64,000 nt of DNA from positions 1 to 64,000 of the forward strand of contig JASVEC010000039.1 of the NCBI GenBank assembly GCA_030770535.1. Reading direction: 5' to 3'. Under the pieces are notes generated by a model. The model was given only the letters and a program-made list of their open reading frames with translations. It did no database searches and had not been told where the DNA came from. The position numbers were made by a program, and so were the translations under genes. The stretch is from Batkoa obscura. Lineage: Eukaryota; Entomophthoromycota; Entomophthoromycetes; Entomophthorales; Batkoaceae. This document shows, in pieces, positions 29,789-41,452 of the stretch (positions are counted from its first letter, which is position 1; every line of letters starts with the position of its first letter).

Positions 29789-29861
29789 ATTGGCTAAAAT
29801 TGGATTGGAAGCAAAAGCAGGTCTCCTTCATTGGCTATTTTCGAAAATTTAGTTATCCAAT
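29789..29861 (-). promoter_or_regulatory. CCAAT-box cluster upstream of IDH2
   Basis: Four ATTGG (CCAAT on the IDH2 sense strand) at 29789, 29799, 29804 and 29830, plus one CCAAT on the plus strand at 29857, all within 73 bp and about 125-200 bp before the IDH2 ATG. CCAAT is the site of the HAP2/3/5 complex, which activates respiratory genes in yeasts. The link to HAP here is inference. Confidence 0.55.
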
Positions 29862-30888
29862 CAAAATGAATTTATTACTGTCCCATACATTTTATCTATA
29901 ACCAATGAATTTAAATTGTTTAAACGAGAGTTTACCCCCTCTATCAGATACACTATCATTTGAGAATGATAACAGTTATGATCAGATAATAATACTAGAA
30001 TGAAAATTAATTCCTTACTAAAAAGAACAGGGATAATACAAGTAATCCAAACCATCTAATTAGAGTTTATAAAGCAAAACTTTAATTTACGTGTAACCTC
30101 TAATAGTTGACTTATGAATCTTACCCAGAGGCAAAATAAGTCAGAGAATAGCCCCCAAAATGAATAATAATGTCTAAGCTAAATAAGTTAGATTTATCTA
30201 TCTCTTATCATTATTTGTAATATAAAAATAAAATACAATGTATTGACCAAGATTATTAAGTAAAGTATATTGGTAAGATAAAAGATCTTACTTTTATTGA
30301 AATATTTCAGCCAACCTTAATATTTAAGTCATTTAAATAAAACGTGATTATGAGTAGTATTAGAAAAAACACATTTATATATACTAGAACTACTATAGGT
30401 AATTATATAATTTTATTAATAAAATTTTATAAGTGATAAGTTTGTTTTTGGCTATTAAAAAAATTAAGCTAAAGCTGCATTTAAAGTTAACTATAATAAA
30501 GGTGATACATCAACGTTTAACAAAAAGGAATATTAAACATAAAAACTATTGAGAGTAAAATATAATAATAGCTGTTTGATATTTTAAAACAAACAGTTAA
30601 AAAAATGGTTCAGTTTATGTATACTTTGAACACTTTTCACATTTGAATCAAAAAGGCAATTAATTATAGCTATATATTTTATATATTAATAAAACACTAT
30701 GCAACTTTAGCTATTTTATGAAATATAAACTTATAAAAATATTACAAATTATACATTATAACATTATTATTATTTTTTACAGCGCTAATGTTTTTTCATA
30801 TCTCCTGCCCTAAGTGCTTATAACAATATAAAATTAAGCTTTGATAAATACTTATGAAGATAATACTTTCATTTGCTTAAGGCTTCTA

Positions 30889-30993
30889 TATGGGGATGCG
30901 TTTTTTTGTTTAAGAATTTTACTAACAATCTTTCTGCTCAAATAGCGCTTAAAAAATGGAAAAAGTAATGAAATCAAAAAAAACATCCCCATA
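30889..30993 (+). mobile_element. MITE copy 12
   Basis: Among the best preserved copies: ends TGGGGATGCG and ACATCCCCA, internal TCAAATAGCGCTTAAAAAAT, TA on both sides. Confidence 0.92.
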
Positions 30994-31612
30994 TTGATTT
31001 TAAATAAGATTTAAAATTAAATGTATCAAATTAATAAAAACTAAGTTAAATAAAAATATGTTTGAGTAATTGTAAGTTAATTTATTTGATAAGAAAAACT
31101 TGTCTATTTATATTCGCACAGGTAAATAGGAGTGCTATTTAAACTTAATTAAAAAATAACGATAATAAGAAAAATAATAACTTTCTAGTTAATTGTATGT
31201 CAGTAAAAATTAGACACTGACCAAGCCAAAAAATAAAGCTAGTTGCTAAATTTGAAGTTGGAATTGTGAGTGCTTAATTCTGACTGCTATCAGTAACCTA
31301 AGTTAATTACTAAATTCTCACATTTATTTTGAACTTTGAAAAAGAATTTGTAATCTATTAAAAAACATATAGATAAAAGATTATTTATTCATATGTATAC
31401 AATATCCCAATGGAGAGAACACATTAAACCTTATGTTATTAAAAAAATGGCTTTACGATTCGTCTAGGATTAATTTAAGACTTTATATAAACAATAAATT
31501 AAATTTAAATAATATTTTAAATCCAAATTTAGTAATTTTGTAAGAATTCCCAGGCTAAAGCTCAAAAATTCAAAAAATCTTTTTTCATCTTTTAAATAAA
31601 ATATTAAATAAT

Positions 31613-33757
31613 ATGGATGCCTTCTTTTTATTATCATCCGGCGCTAAATTTGATAAAAAGAGATTTAAGAAAGAAATAAATTTAATAAATGTAAATAATG
31701 TCAGCTTAATTTAATTCTTATTAATCCCTTTTTTAATAGTCAAAGGAAGATACCGAAATAAAAAAAGGAGATGAGTTACTAGGAGATAATGCTTTGCCAA
31801 AAGAATTGGATTTTTTCAATGATGAGAAACCGATAGAAAACGAAAACTCTAAGGCTAGCACCAAAGTAGAAATGGAAATAGAAGAAGGTAAATATTATTA
31901 TCAAATTTAGTAGCCATAGCTCAAATTATCGCTATCAGAAGCAGAGCCTATAAAAAACAAAACTGAAGCTGCACAATTCCGAAATAAGAATAGAATTAAA
32001 GTTTATGGTACGGACGTACCTTACCCTATTCAATCATTTTCAGAATTGTTAAATAGGTAAAAATATATACTAAATGTACAGCAATTAACATAAAAATATA
32101 AAAACAGCGAAAAAATGACAAGAAACTTAAAAAGAAGCATCAAAAGTTTACCATACAAAGATATAACACCAATACAGATACAAGCAATTCCTGTTATCCT
32201 TGCAGTAATAATTAAACAAATATTTTAACTCCAATAAACTAATTTTTAGTCTCGTGATTTACTCGCATGTGCTCCAACTGGAACTGGAAAAACAATGGCG
32301 TTTGCGATCCCTACACTTCAATTATTGGGAGCTCCAAGCAAAGAAGGCTACAGAGCAATAGTAATATCACCAACTAGAGAGTTAGCTCGTCAAGTAATTT
32401 TTTAAGCTTGGCTTTATAATGAATTACTTATTTTTTTAGATTCAAAACCAGTTTTTGAGATTAGCCGAAGGAACAAAGTTTAAAATTCAATTATTAACAA
32501 AAGCAACCGCATCCTCATTTAATCAGCCTGAAGAATCAAAACCAAAATTTGATGTATTAGTGACTACGCCGTTACGCTTAGTAAAAGCTATTAAAGAAGA
32601 AAAAGTTGATTTGAGCAAGTAAAATTAATTAAAATTTAATTTTAATTAATAGTAACATAATATTATTTAGAGTTACGCAATTAATTTTTGATGAAGCAGA
32701 CAAGTTATTTGAAATGAATTTTATTGAGCAAATTGATGAAATAATTGCTGCGTGTACATCACCCGAGTTACGTAAAGCTATGTTTTCTGCAACTATGCCC
32801 GCAGGGGTAGAAAAATTAGCCACAACAATTATGTATGATGCTGTACGTATAGTTGTTGGAAATAAGTATACTTTTTTTAATTCGTTTATACTCTACTAAT
32901 ATTTTTTAAAGAGATGGGGCAACAGAAATTATTGATCAAAAGCTTGTATATTGTGGTCAAGAAAATGGCAAATTAATTGCATTAAGACGCCTGATTAAAG
33001 AAGGAATTGAACCACCAGTATTAATATTCGTTCAATCTGTTGAAAGAGCCAAGCAACTATACAAAGAATTAGCTTATGACAATATTCACCTGGATGTAAT
33101 ACATGCAGAAAAGACACAAAGTCAGGTAATGAATTATGCTATAATATGACAGTAATACTTATACCTTTTAGCGTGATACAATTATCTCTAGGTTTAGAAA
33201 AGGAGAAATTTGGGTACTAATATGTACTGATTTAATGGGTAGAGGGTTGGATTTCAAAGGAGTTAATTTAGTAATAAACTATGATTTCCCACAGACTATT
33301 CAGTCATATGTGCACAGAATAGGGAGAACTGGAAGAGCAGGAAGAACTGGAAAGGCAGTTACCTATTTTACTGATATTGATGCAGAATATTTAAGAAGGT
33401 AATCAATTTGTATTTAAATTGTGTTAATCTAAAAAAAATAGTGTTGCGAATGTGATGAAATCGTCAGGATGTGAAGTACCAGAATGGATGCTCCAGTTAA
33501 AAAAGGCTAGGTAAATGTGTACAAGCAAACTAATGTTAATAAATCTAAAATAACTTTAACTTTAGTAAAAACGATAGAATAAAAATGAAACATGTTGCTT
33601 TAAAAAGAGATGACATTTATGGTCAGAGTACTTTTGACAAAAGAGCCAAAGCTAAAAAGAGGTAATTTGTAGTATGCTAAAGGGAAATGAATGCTAAAAG
33701 AAATAATTTTTTAGAAATATTATAAAGAATTCAAAAGAGACAAACCCAGAAAAATAA
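31613..33757 (+). CDS. ROK1: DEAD-box RNA helicase, ROK1/DDX52 type
   Basis: Nucleolar ATP-dependent RNA helicase of 18S rRNA processing, about 570 residues in about ten exons. Start at [18 protein letters not shown], where Rok1/DDX52 proteins also begin. Motifs in order: a Q-motif region ([15 protein letters not shown]), [11 protein letters not shown], Ia SPTRELARQ, Ib [59 protein letters not shown] and [15 protein letters not shown]. The segment after the helicase core, [17 protein letters not shown], is characteristic of Rok1/DDX52. The final exon after 33712 adds a short tail ending NSKETNPEK. Exon 1 is 31613-31690 and exon 2 starts at 31740. Confidence 0.93.
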
Positions 33758-34021
33758 ATTATTTTAGAAAATAAACATAGAATAAACTTAAATTGTTTTT
33801 TTAACTGTGAAAATAATTATTTCGACGTTTTTTATAAAGATTTGCACTCTTTTATTGTTCTATCTTCAACTATAAGTTAAATAAATTCCATTTGTGTGGT
33901 TTTTAATTATTTATAAAAGTTAAAATGTTATTCTTATAGATTAGTACTAATTAAAGAAAATGTTCAAAATTTAAGTTAAATGTAAATCAATTATTAATAT
34001 ACTTATTACAATCTAAGAATA

Positions 34022-34126
34022 TATGAGGATGTTTTTTTTGGTTTCATCACTTTTTCCATCTTTTAAGCGCTATTTGAGCGGAAAGATTGTTAGTAAAATT
34101 CTTAAACACAAAAATATATCCCCATA
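34022..34126 (-). mobile_element. MITE copy 13
   Basis: Well preserved: TGAGGATGTTTTTTTTGG at the left, TATATCCCCA at the right, internal TAAGCGCTATTTGAGCGG. Paired in inverted orientation with the next copy 22 bp away. Confidence 0.92.
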
Positions 34127-34148
34127 TAAAGTATCTGAATAGCTAACA

Positions 34149-34254
34149 TATAGGGATGTATTTTTTTGTTTAAGAATTTTACTAACAATCTTTCCGCTAA
34201 AATAGCGCTTAAAGAATGGAAAAAGTAATGAAACCAAAAAAAAACATCCTCATA
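34149..34254 (+). mobile_element. MITE copy 14
   Basis: Well preserved: TAGGGATGTATTTTTTTG at the left, ACATCCTCA at the right, internal TAGCGCTTAAAGAATGG. Confidence 0.92.
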
Positions 34255-34730
34255 TAAAGGCTATAATCTGTTATATCATCTCTATTTGGGTATTTTAAAA
34301 AAGTAAAATTAGATTTTAACTGAAAATACTAAATTTAACTATTTTCATTTCCCTAAATATTTTAAAAGTTTAAACTTCATTTTGATTTTGATTTTATTTA
34401 AATTAAAGATATCAATTGTATAACTAGTTTATTAATTTATTAATTTTATTAACTTTTACAGTCAACCTAACATTTGAAAATTGAAGCAGTGGTTATATAT
34501 ATTCATACATTTATTAAAAAGTAGTGAATCCCCAACAATACTAATCCCCAAAATGAAATCCATCCAATAATACAAACAAACTTTGGTCACTTGACTGATT
34601 TGAAAATGTTTGGCCAATCGGTTAATTGTAAGTTACTAAGTCAAAAATAATTGGTCTAATTGTTTCAATTCATTTAATTTCCATATTAGATAATAATATC
34701 CTAATTTCATGTCTTTAAGTAGCTAAACAT

Positions 34731-34752
34731 CCAATCAGATTCCTATAAATAG
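34731..34752 (+). promoter_or_regulatory. Probable GSK3 core promoter (CCAAT + TATA)
   Basis: CCAATCAG at 34731 followed by TATAAATAG at 34744, about 180 bp before the GSK3 ATG. Another CCAAT lies at 34612. Spacing and order fit a core promoter; the start site is not visible. Confidence 0.5.
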
Positions 34753-34930
34753 ATGGAGTAACGTAGCTTACCCAATCTACTAAAAACCGTCACCTCAGAT
34801 CAGAATTAACGTATTTTAACAATTTTTAAATTACTCTAATAATTCATTAAACAACTTACACTAAGGTTATCAAAAAGATTTTAAAATAAAGCACATTTGT
34901 ATATATTCCTTTTAAAAACAAATTTTCATA

Positions 34931-36456
34931 ATGTCTTCCCTCAATTCCGGTTCCTCTAGAATTAATAATGGTAATAAAATATAACCCATTTTTATACTAA
35001 AACTGACTTTGAAAGGGATGGTGACCTCCCCTTATGTAGTGAAAGTTAATGTCCATTCTAAAGCAGGAGAAAGCTTTGAACTCTCATATAATAAAACCGC
35101 AGCTGTTGGTAACGGTTCATTTGGAGTTGTTTATCATGCACGTATTTCTGAAACAAACGAAGAAGTGGCAATTAAGAAAGTGTTACAAGACAAGCGCTTT
35201 AAGGTAACTTTTATCAAAAGATATTTTAAAATAATCTTAGACCTATAGAATCGTGAACTACAAATCATGCGACTTATAAATCATCCTAACATTGTTGACT
35301 TAAAATATTATTTTTATACCAACGGCAAAAAAGTAAATTTTTAAGAGCTGACTCTTTTATTACTTTATCTTTAACTGTTTAAATAGAAAGATGAAATTTA
35401 TTTGAGCTTGATCCTTGAGTTTATGCCTGAAACTATTTACCGCGCCTCAAGGAACTTTGTTAGAGCTAGAGAACTTATGCCACTTATCCTTGTGAAGCTC
35501 TATACTTATCAGATTGTTAGATCATTGATTTATATACATAGTATGGGTATTTGTCATCGTGATATTAAGCCACAAAATATTCTTTTGGATGCAAAAAGCG
35601 GGGTTTTGAAATTATGTGATTTTGGAAGGTATTTTAATATACAAGTTAAAGAATTAATATTAATATTTAGTGCTAAAGTACTTACTAAAGGTGAGCCCAA
35701 TGTAGCATATATATGCTCTCGTTACTATCGTGCCCCTGAACTGGTTTTTGGAGCAACAGCTTACACTACTAAGATAGGTAATAAAATGATTAAATTAATA
35801 AATTAGTAAATTTAGTAAATTTTATTATATAGATGTATGGTCAACCGGTTGTGTTATGGCAGAGTTAATGCTTGGACGTCCTTTATTCCCTGGTGATACT
35901 GGTTTAGATCAATTGATTGAAATTATAAAAGTCCTTGGAACTCCAACCCATGAACAAGTAATGGCAATGAATCCAAATTATTTGGAACATCGATTCCCAC
36001 AAATCCAACGTAAACCATTTTCAAGGGTAAAATAATATATAAATATGAAATATTATACTTATGTATATTAATTTAGGTGCTTTCCAATTACCCTAATGCC
36101 ACTTTAGCATTTGATTTATTGGAAAAAATGCTTGTTTATGATCCAAAGGAACGCATTTCTGCTGTTGAAGCATTAGCACATCCATTTTTTGATGAACTTC
36201 GTCAACCTGATTTAAAACTTCCAACTGGAACTGCAATACCTGATTTGTTTAATTTTACAGCACAAGGTATAATCTATGAGTAAATTTTATTAGATATATA
36301 CTAATATTACTAGAACTTTCGGTTCAACCTGAATTAATAAGTAAGATTGTGCCATCTTATGCTGAACAAAGTGTGCTTCGTTCCTTAGGAATAAGTGATT
36401 TTTCTCAATTTCAGCCAATTCCACACCAACAAATGCGTGTTGCTTCTTTAGGTTAA
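34931..36456 (+). CDS. GSK3: GSK-3 family protein kinase
   Basis: Glycogen synthase kinase 3 homologue of about 380 residues in eight exons. Exon 1 is only 40 nt (34931-34970, [13 protein letters not shown]); the next exon starts at 35016 and gives [11 protein letters not shown]. Kinase motifs: glycine loop [22 protein letters not shown], catalytic [14 protein letters not shown] (the GSA part spans a splice junction), and the GSK3 signature [18 protein letters not shown]. That signature includes the activating tyrosine and the arginine pocket for primed substrates. [20 protein letters not shown] and the C-terminal lobe follow. The scaffold-binding helix region [18 protein letters not shown] tail ends in MRVASLG. 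Shaggy/Skp1/Mck1-type roles in morphogenesis and stress are likely. Confidence 0.95.
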
Positions 36457-36944
36457 ATCTAATATATAATTAACTTATTTTAACCTAATTTAAAATAACC
36501 TTAATTTCGGGTTATGTTTCACTTAACTTTTTTATATTCCTTAGAGCCATTTAAATTTGGTATTATATATTTTAATATCATCATATAATTATGGATCATA
36601 AACTTTAAAAAATTTACTATTTATTATTTTATTTTGTCTATTTATCTATTATTTATAATACCATTATTAATAAACTGATTTTAGTATTGAAACCTTATAT
36701 ATAGAAACTTAAAGAGTTTTTTAAAATTCAAACTACATTTGCAATTCTGTTTACATCAATTACACCAAACTAGATTATAGTTTATACTACTTCATAAATT
36801 TTGATTAGAGTACACTTAATTTAATATTGATTTAAAATTAATTTTTATGTTAAACAAAAAGTCTACTCATTTGATTTTTATTAATTTACACATAAAAATC
36901 TATTCCTTTTTTATGCTATTTTTTATCGTTGATATAATAATATA
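36457..36944. other. Convergent GSK3/TOM40 3' region
   Basis: 488 bp of very AT-rich sequence between two converging genes, presumably both 3' untranslated regions. Nothing else recognised. Confidence 0.5.
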
Positions 36945-38091
36945 TTAAATCTGGAAACGTACTCCAAACCCAAATTTACTTGCTCCTTTAAGATGGTCAA
37001 GTTCTGCTGATAAAGTTAAACTAAGAGGTGGTACAATATGTTCTTCCAAAACAGTAGAAACTTTTCCAGTGGTATCAATAGAGGTACGCATAGTGGCAGC
37101 ACCAAATTCGAACTTTGTTCCTAAAGTACAAATAGCGTCCCTTTTACCTTGAGCTGCAATAATTTGAAGATCAACACCAGTTTCAGCCATTTCACTAACC
37201 TTATGGAAATAACTAGCTTGGAGCATACCTTGATCCATCACTTGAGCAGTTAAAATGGATTCTGGTGTTGCATATTTTGCTGTAAAAGATAAAGATGAGT
37301 CTTCCATTTCTTTACTAGTGCGTTGGAATAAAGCTTCTGAACCTAAAGCTAAGTTTTTTGTAATTGATTGTAAGTAACTAACAAGAAAAATTCCTGTTGA
37401 ATCAGAAATAGAAGGGTTAATAGCTTTAATATTTAAAGCATTATCTGGACCAGCATAATCACTTTCAAGTTGAAGCATAGATTGTTGTACATTTAAACCT
37501 GTCTAAATAAATAATTAAAATTATAAAATTATGGTAGTAAATATTTTATACCTGAAGGAAGGCTTTCGCTTTTAATCCATTTCCTACAATATAATGTAAA
37601 CGTCCGCTAAAATTGTATTCATTGTCAACTGAAGTTTGAGCAAAAACCTAAAATAATTCTTAAGAAAAAGAAATTAAAAATCAAAAAAAAGTACATTTTC
37701 ATCAGAATAAACACCAATAAAATTATATGATGAAGGCATTTGTGAAGATCCCAAAGTAAAAGAGTTATTTACTTGAAGATGATTACTAAAAGCCTTGATA
37801 AACTCGAAACTCCCACCCTCAATTAAAAAGTTTGAAGGTAAAACATCTAGGTGGTAAAAGATAAGTAAAAGAAATAATCATAAAATTATTAAGCTTACTT
37901 TTTACTTCACGATGTAGTTCTTCATATACTCCTGGATTAGGTAAATTTAAGTTTGATTTGAAAGCATTTAATTTTTCTAATGCATTAAGTGGATTAATGG
38001 AATCCCAGAATGTTTTTGGTCTAATAGCTTCATTTACAATTGGATCAAGTTCCTTAGGTAAACTCCCTAATGGCGATGATGGACTACTCAT
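36945..38091 (-). CDS. TOM40: TOM40, mitochondrial outer membrane import pore
   Basis: Beta-barrel channel of the TOM complex, about 330 residues in four exons. It starts MSSPSSPLGSLPKELDPIVN; the helical N-terminal segment FWDSINPLNALEKLNAF is followed by PNPGVYEELHREVK, a conserved Tom40 stretch that leads into the barrel. Barrel strands then alternate polar and apolar residues, for example GGSFEFIKAFSNHLQVNNSF. The protein ends LKGASKFGFGVRFQI; the C-terminal polar-x-Gly-x-x hydrophobic pattern resembles the beta-signal used for membrane insertion by SAM. Porin (VDAC) is the other Porin_3 member, but the PG.YEE.HRE motif marks Tom40. Confidence 0.9.
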
Positions 38092-38616
38092 TTTATATAT
38101 TAAGCGAAGTTTTTAGAAATCTCTTGGATAGAGCTTTCGTCTTAATTAGTAAAATAGTAATAGTAATTCGAAGTTACTAATAATCCAAAATAAATTTTAT
38201 GGGATTAATCATTTGACCAATAAATTATTGTCTCATCTTTATATAATAAAATAATAAAATAAAATTGGATAATAATATATGTAACATATAGTAAAGTACA
38301 AATATAAGCATGAATTCATTATAAGTTAAAAATTGATAATTTAGAGCTAAATTTAAAAAATATTATTAGTATTTATGAATTGTTTTTTATCACTTTATTT
38401 GTCATGAAGCTATATAAATACCAGAGATAGCACTAAGCATAATTTTATATTTTTCAAACATTACTTTTTTTAATAAATAGTATTTTTATATTTAATTTTT
38501 ATATATTTAAATTAAACTATTAATTGCAAAAGAATACTTTGGAAGTTGTGAATTTAATTATTTTTAATGTATATAATGATAAACAAATAACTGAATAAAG
38601 CAGTTAAAGTTGAACA

Positions 38617-38872
38617 ATTGAAACTAGTAGAATAGAACTATAAATTTGATTACAATTAAGCTATACCAACAAAATTAATTATTTATAATATGTTTTAATA
38701 TTGTAATTTTCAATTAACGTTAATTCATTATTATTAGTATAAATTATCAAATATTGAAACTAGTAAAGTAGAATTATAATTTTGGTTATAATTAAACTAT
38801 ACTAACAAATTAATTATCCGTAATATAATGAAATAAAATACTTCAAAATTAACATTAATTACTATAATAGAT
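38617..38872. repeat. Diverged tandem duplication, period about 136 bp
   Basis: ATTGAAACTAGTAGAATAGA at 38617 recurs as ATTGAAACTAGTAAAGTAGA at 38753. The similarity continues for over 100 bp (AATTAAGCTATACCAACAAA versus AATTAAACTATACTAACAAA) with substitutions and small gaps. Confidence 0.7.
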
Positions 38873-38995
38873 ATTAATTATTGAATCTTAAGTTTTTAGA
38901 ATTAGATAATATAAAATTATTGTCAATCAAATGTTACATTAATTTATTAAAAGAAATCAATCAGTATTATCAAGGACTATAATACAAGAGTATTA

Positions 38996-39106
38996 TTAAG
39001 GCATTCTTCTTTCCTCGTATGGTTGAGGTAAGGCTAAAGCTAGGACAAGTAGAGTTAAAGTCATTAAAAAGTAACTCTTTTTGATAATGAATTTCTTGGC
39101 GGCCAT
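38996..39106 (-). CDS. Candidate 36-residue membrane microprotein
   Basis: Short frame starting ATGGCCGCC: a basic N-terminus (MAAKKFIIKKSYF), one hydrophobic segment (LMTLTLLVLALAL) and a charged tail (PQPYEERRMP). The codons use more G and C than the surrounding gap, and the basic-hydrophobic-charged layout is that of a single-span or signal-anchored peptide. No family recognised. It is isolated between TOM40 and PEX7. It could be a chance frame, but composition and layout favour a real gene. Confidence 0.45.
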   Translation of the reverse strand: MAAKKFIIKKSYFLMTLTLLVLALALPQPYEERRMP

Positions 39107-39894
39107 AATATTAAGTAAGTTAATTGTTTAATTTTTTATCCAACTTTTAGCTTTTCACTTTCTCTTTTATACTTTTTCTTAATCCCCTTTTCGTACTTTT
39201 GTTACCCCATTCTTTTTAACTTTAACTAAAATCAGCTAACTTGATGTGGAGTTAATTTTTATTTTTATATATTAAGCAAAATCTATTAAACACGTGGAAT
39301 CTTTTATTATAAAATAAGTAATAAAAGAAGTTTATATTTTGTATAAAGTGTATGTTTGAGAACTAAATCTAGACTATTTTTATTTGATTTAATTATTACT
39401 ATTAACAATTATTATTTATAAGTCAATAATGTTTGATGTTGACTTTGGGTACAAATTAAAGCATGTCAAATGCTTATCAAAAATGAATGTTAACTAAATA
39501 ACGATCATCAAAATAAATAAAATATTGATGATTAAAATAGATATTAAAAAATATTGGTAATATAAACAGACAGTAGAATCATTATAATAAATAATACATA
39601 ACCCTTCAATAAAGTAATTGGAGAAATAAAAAAACATGATATATACACACTCTCTTTATTTTGTTTTGGGTAGTTTTAAATTTATAGAAAAAAAGGTAAT
39701 TTATTAGTATAATTAATAATGTAAAAAACAAGTAACTAATTTATTAAAGTAATACTTTTGTAACTGAATATAGATGCTTTATTTATACATTAAACTTATA
39801 AGCAATCAAGCATTGGATCCATTAATATATTAAATTATAATAACTAAATAAATGCTGAATTTATTTGATAAAAATAGACTTTTGCTCATAAATA

Positions 39895-41027
39895 TTAAGG
39901 TAATTTTAATAAATGAACTTGCTCGTCCCATGCACAAGTTGCTAACAAATTTGGAATATATAAATTGAAGTCAATTCCCATAGCGAATTCCCTATGTGCA
40001 TCATGAACAAACACCATTGGGTTACCTTGAAGTTGGTCCAAATCCCATAGTCTTACTGTCATATCATAAGAAGAGGATGCTACTATATTCCCATGATGAG
40101 GAGAGCAACGTACTCTTCTAACTGCATATTGATGGCCCGCTAAATGTGCTATAGGTTGTCTTGGATTTCTTATATCCCATAGCTTTATACTTTGATCAGC
40201 TGACCCAGTAATTATTTGACCTTGATTATATTTATTCCAATCCATTGATAATACTTCATGGTCATGTGCTGGTATAGTTAATGTTGAATTAGGCACTTTC
40301 AAATCCCACACTTTTAATGAATGGTCTCCACTAACAGAAGCAAATAAATCGGGGTCATAAGGGGACCAACTAGCTTCATATACACAACCACCATGCTCTT
40401 TAAACGTTGCTATTGATACTGCTCTATCTGGCCTAAACTAATATAATTAATGATTAAATAAAAATAAGCTGATAATTTATTTACCACTTTAATCGTTTTA
40501 TCCCAAGAGCAAGATAGAAATAAATCCTTCTTAATTAAATTCCAATTCACACTAAAAACTTCTCTTTCATGTTCGGACCAATTCATAATAGGGAAATCCT
40601 GAAATAAAATGTTAGAAAATAAACAGAGCATGAATTGATTACATTTAGATTAGCATCCCATAATTTTATGCTACCATCACCACTGCATGTTATTAAATGG
40701 TTTTCGTTTTCTTCACTCCAAGCAATGTCAAATAAACCATCTTGAGTATCAAAACTAAATAATTTATTCTAGATATTGTTTTTTTAAAATTTATATCACT
40801 CTTTACATTTTTTCGATAACTATACCTTCAGGCGTATCAGCTAATAAAAATAATCGGCCGTTACCTACTAATCCAAAATTGGCAGAAGACGCTACTGCTA
40901 ATTTGTTTTCAAAGAATGGATTGAATTGTACCTATGATTAAACTTATTAAATTGAATTAACTTATATTTTAGATCTTTTATTTACTGAATAGCCATTAAA
41001 TCCTTCTGTAACTAACTGTTTAAACAT
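39895..41027 (-). CDS. PEX7: PEX7, peroxisomal PTS2 receptor
   Basis: WD40 protein that binds PTS2 cargo and brings it to the peroxisome, about 310 residues in five exons. It starts [15 protein letters not shown], then [20 protein letters not shown], the standard Pex7 opening. WD repeats include [87 protein letters not shown] and [20 protein letters not shown]. It ends [17 protein letters not shown]. The order and loop lengths match Pex7 rather than other WD40 proteins such as Sec13. Confidence 0.93.
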
Positions 41028-41452
41028 TTAAAAAAAGATAAATTTGATTTATTATAAATAAAAATTTGATTTATTAACATTTGAAATTCTATTACAAAAA
41101 TAAAGCTGGTTTAATTGGTTGATTTCTGGTTTTTGAGTTTTGATTTCGTAACTACAAAACTTAATATTTTTAATATCCTTGTTTATACAACTATACAATT
41201 ATATAATTGTATACTCTAAAAAGTCAAAAATAATCAAACTAATACTAAGAAGGTAATATATACCCTGAGTTAAAACTGTTAAAATATTAGTTTCAAGTTA
41301 TTGATGCTACTATTATTTAATATTTATTAAAATTACAATATTGCTCTTTCAGTTCCTTTGATGAATAATAGGCAAACATAAATTTATTTTTAGAAAATAA
41401 AAAGAATAAATTTTATTTCAGCTTTATTTTTTAAACTTTAACTTTTAATTTA
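41028..41452. other. Divergent PEX7/MTG2 promoter region
   Basis: 425 bp of AT-rich sequence between two divergent genes; no repeat or specific site recognised. Confidence 0.5.

Larger units (their letters stand above)
29664..31612. other. Divergent IDH2/ROK1 intergenic region, 1.95 kb
   Basis: Holds the CCAAT cluster of IDH2 (29789-29861) and one well-preserved MITE (30889-30993). Otherwise no gene or repeat recognised; a 64-codon frame at 29861-30055 is not convincing. Confidence 0.6.
33758..34930. other. ROK1/GSK3 intergenic region
   Basis: Contains an inverted pair of MITEs (34022-34126, 34149-34254) and the GSK3 promoter elements near 34731. No gene seen. Confidence 0.6.
38092..39894. 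other. TOM40/PEX7 spacer, 1.8 kb
   Basis: Contains a diverged tandem duplication (38617-38872) and a 36-codon candidate gene (38996-39106). The rest is AT-rich with nothing recognised; a CCAAT at 38217 may belong to the TOM40 promoter. Confidence 0.55.
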
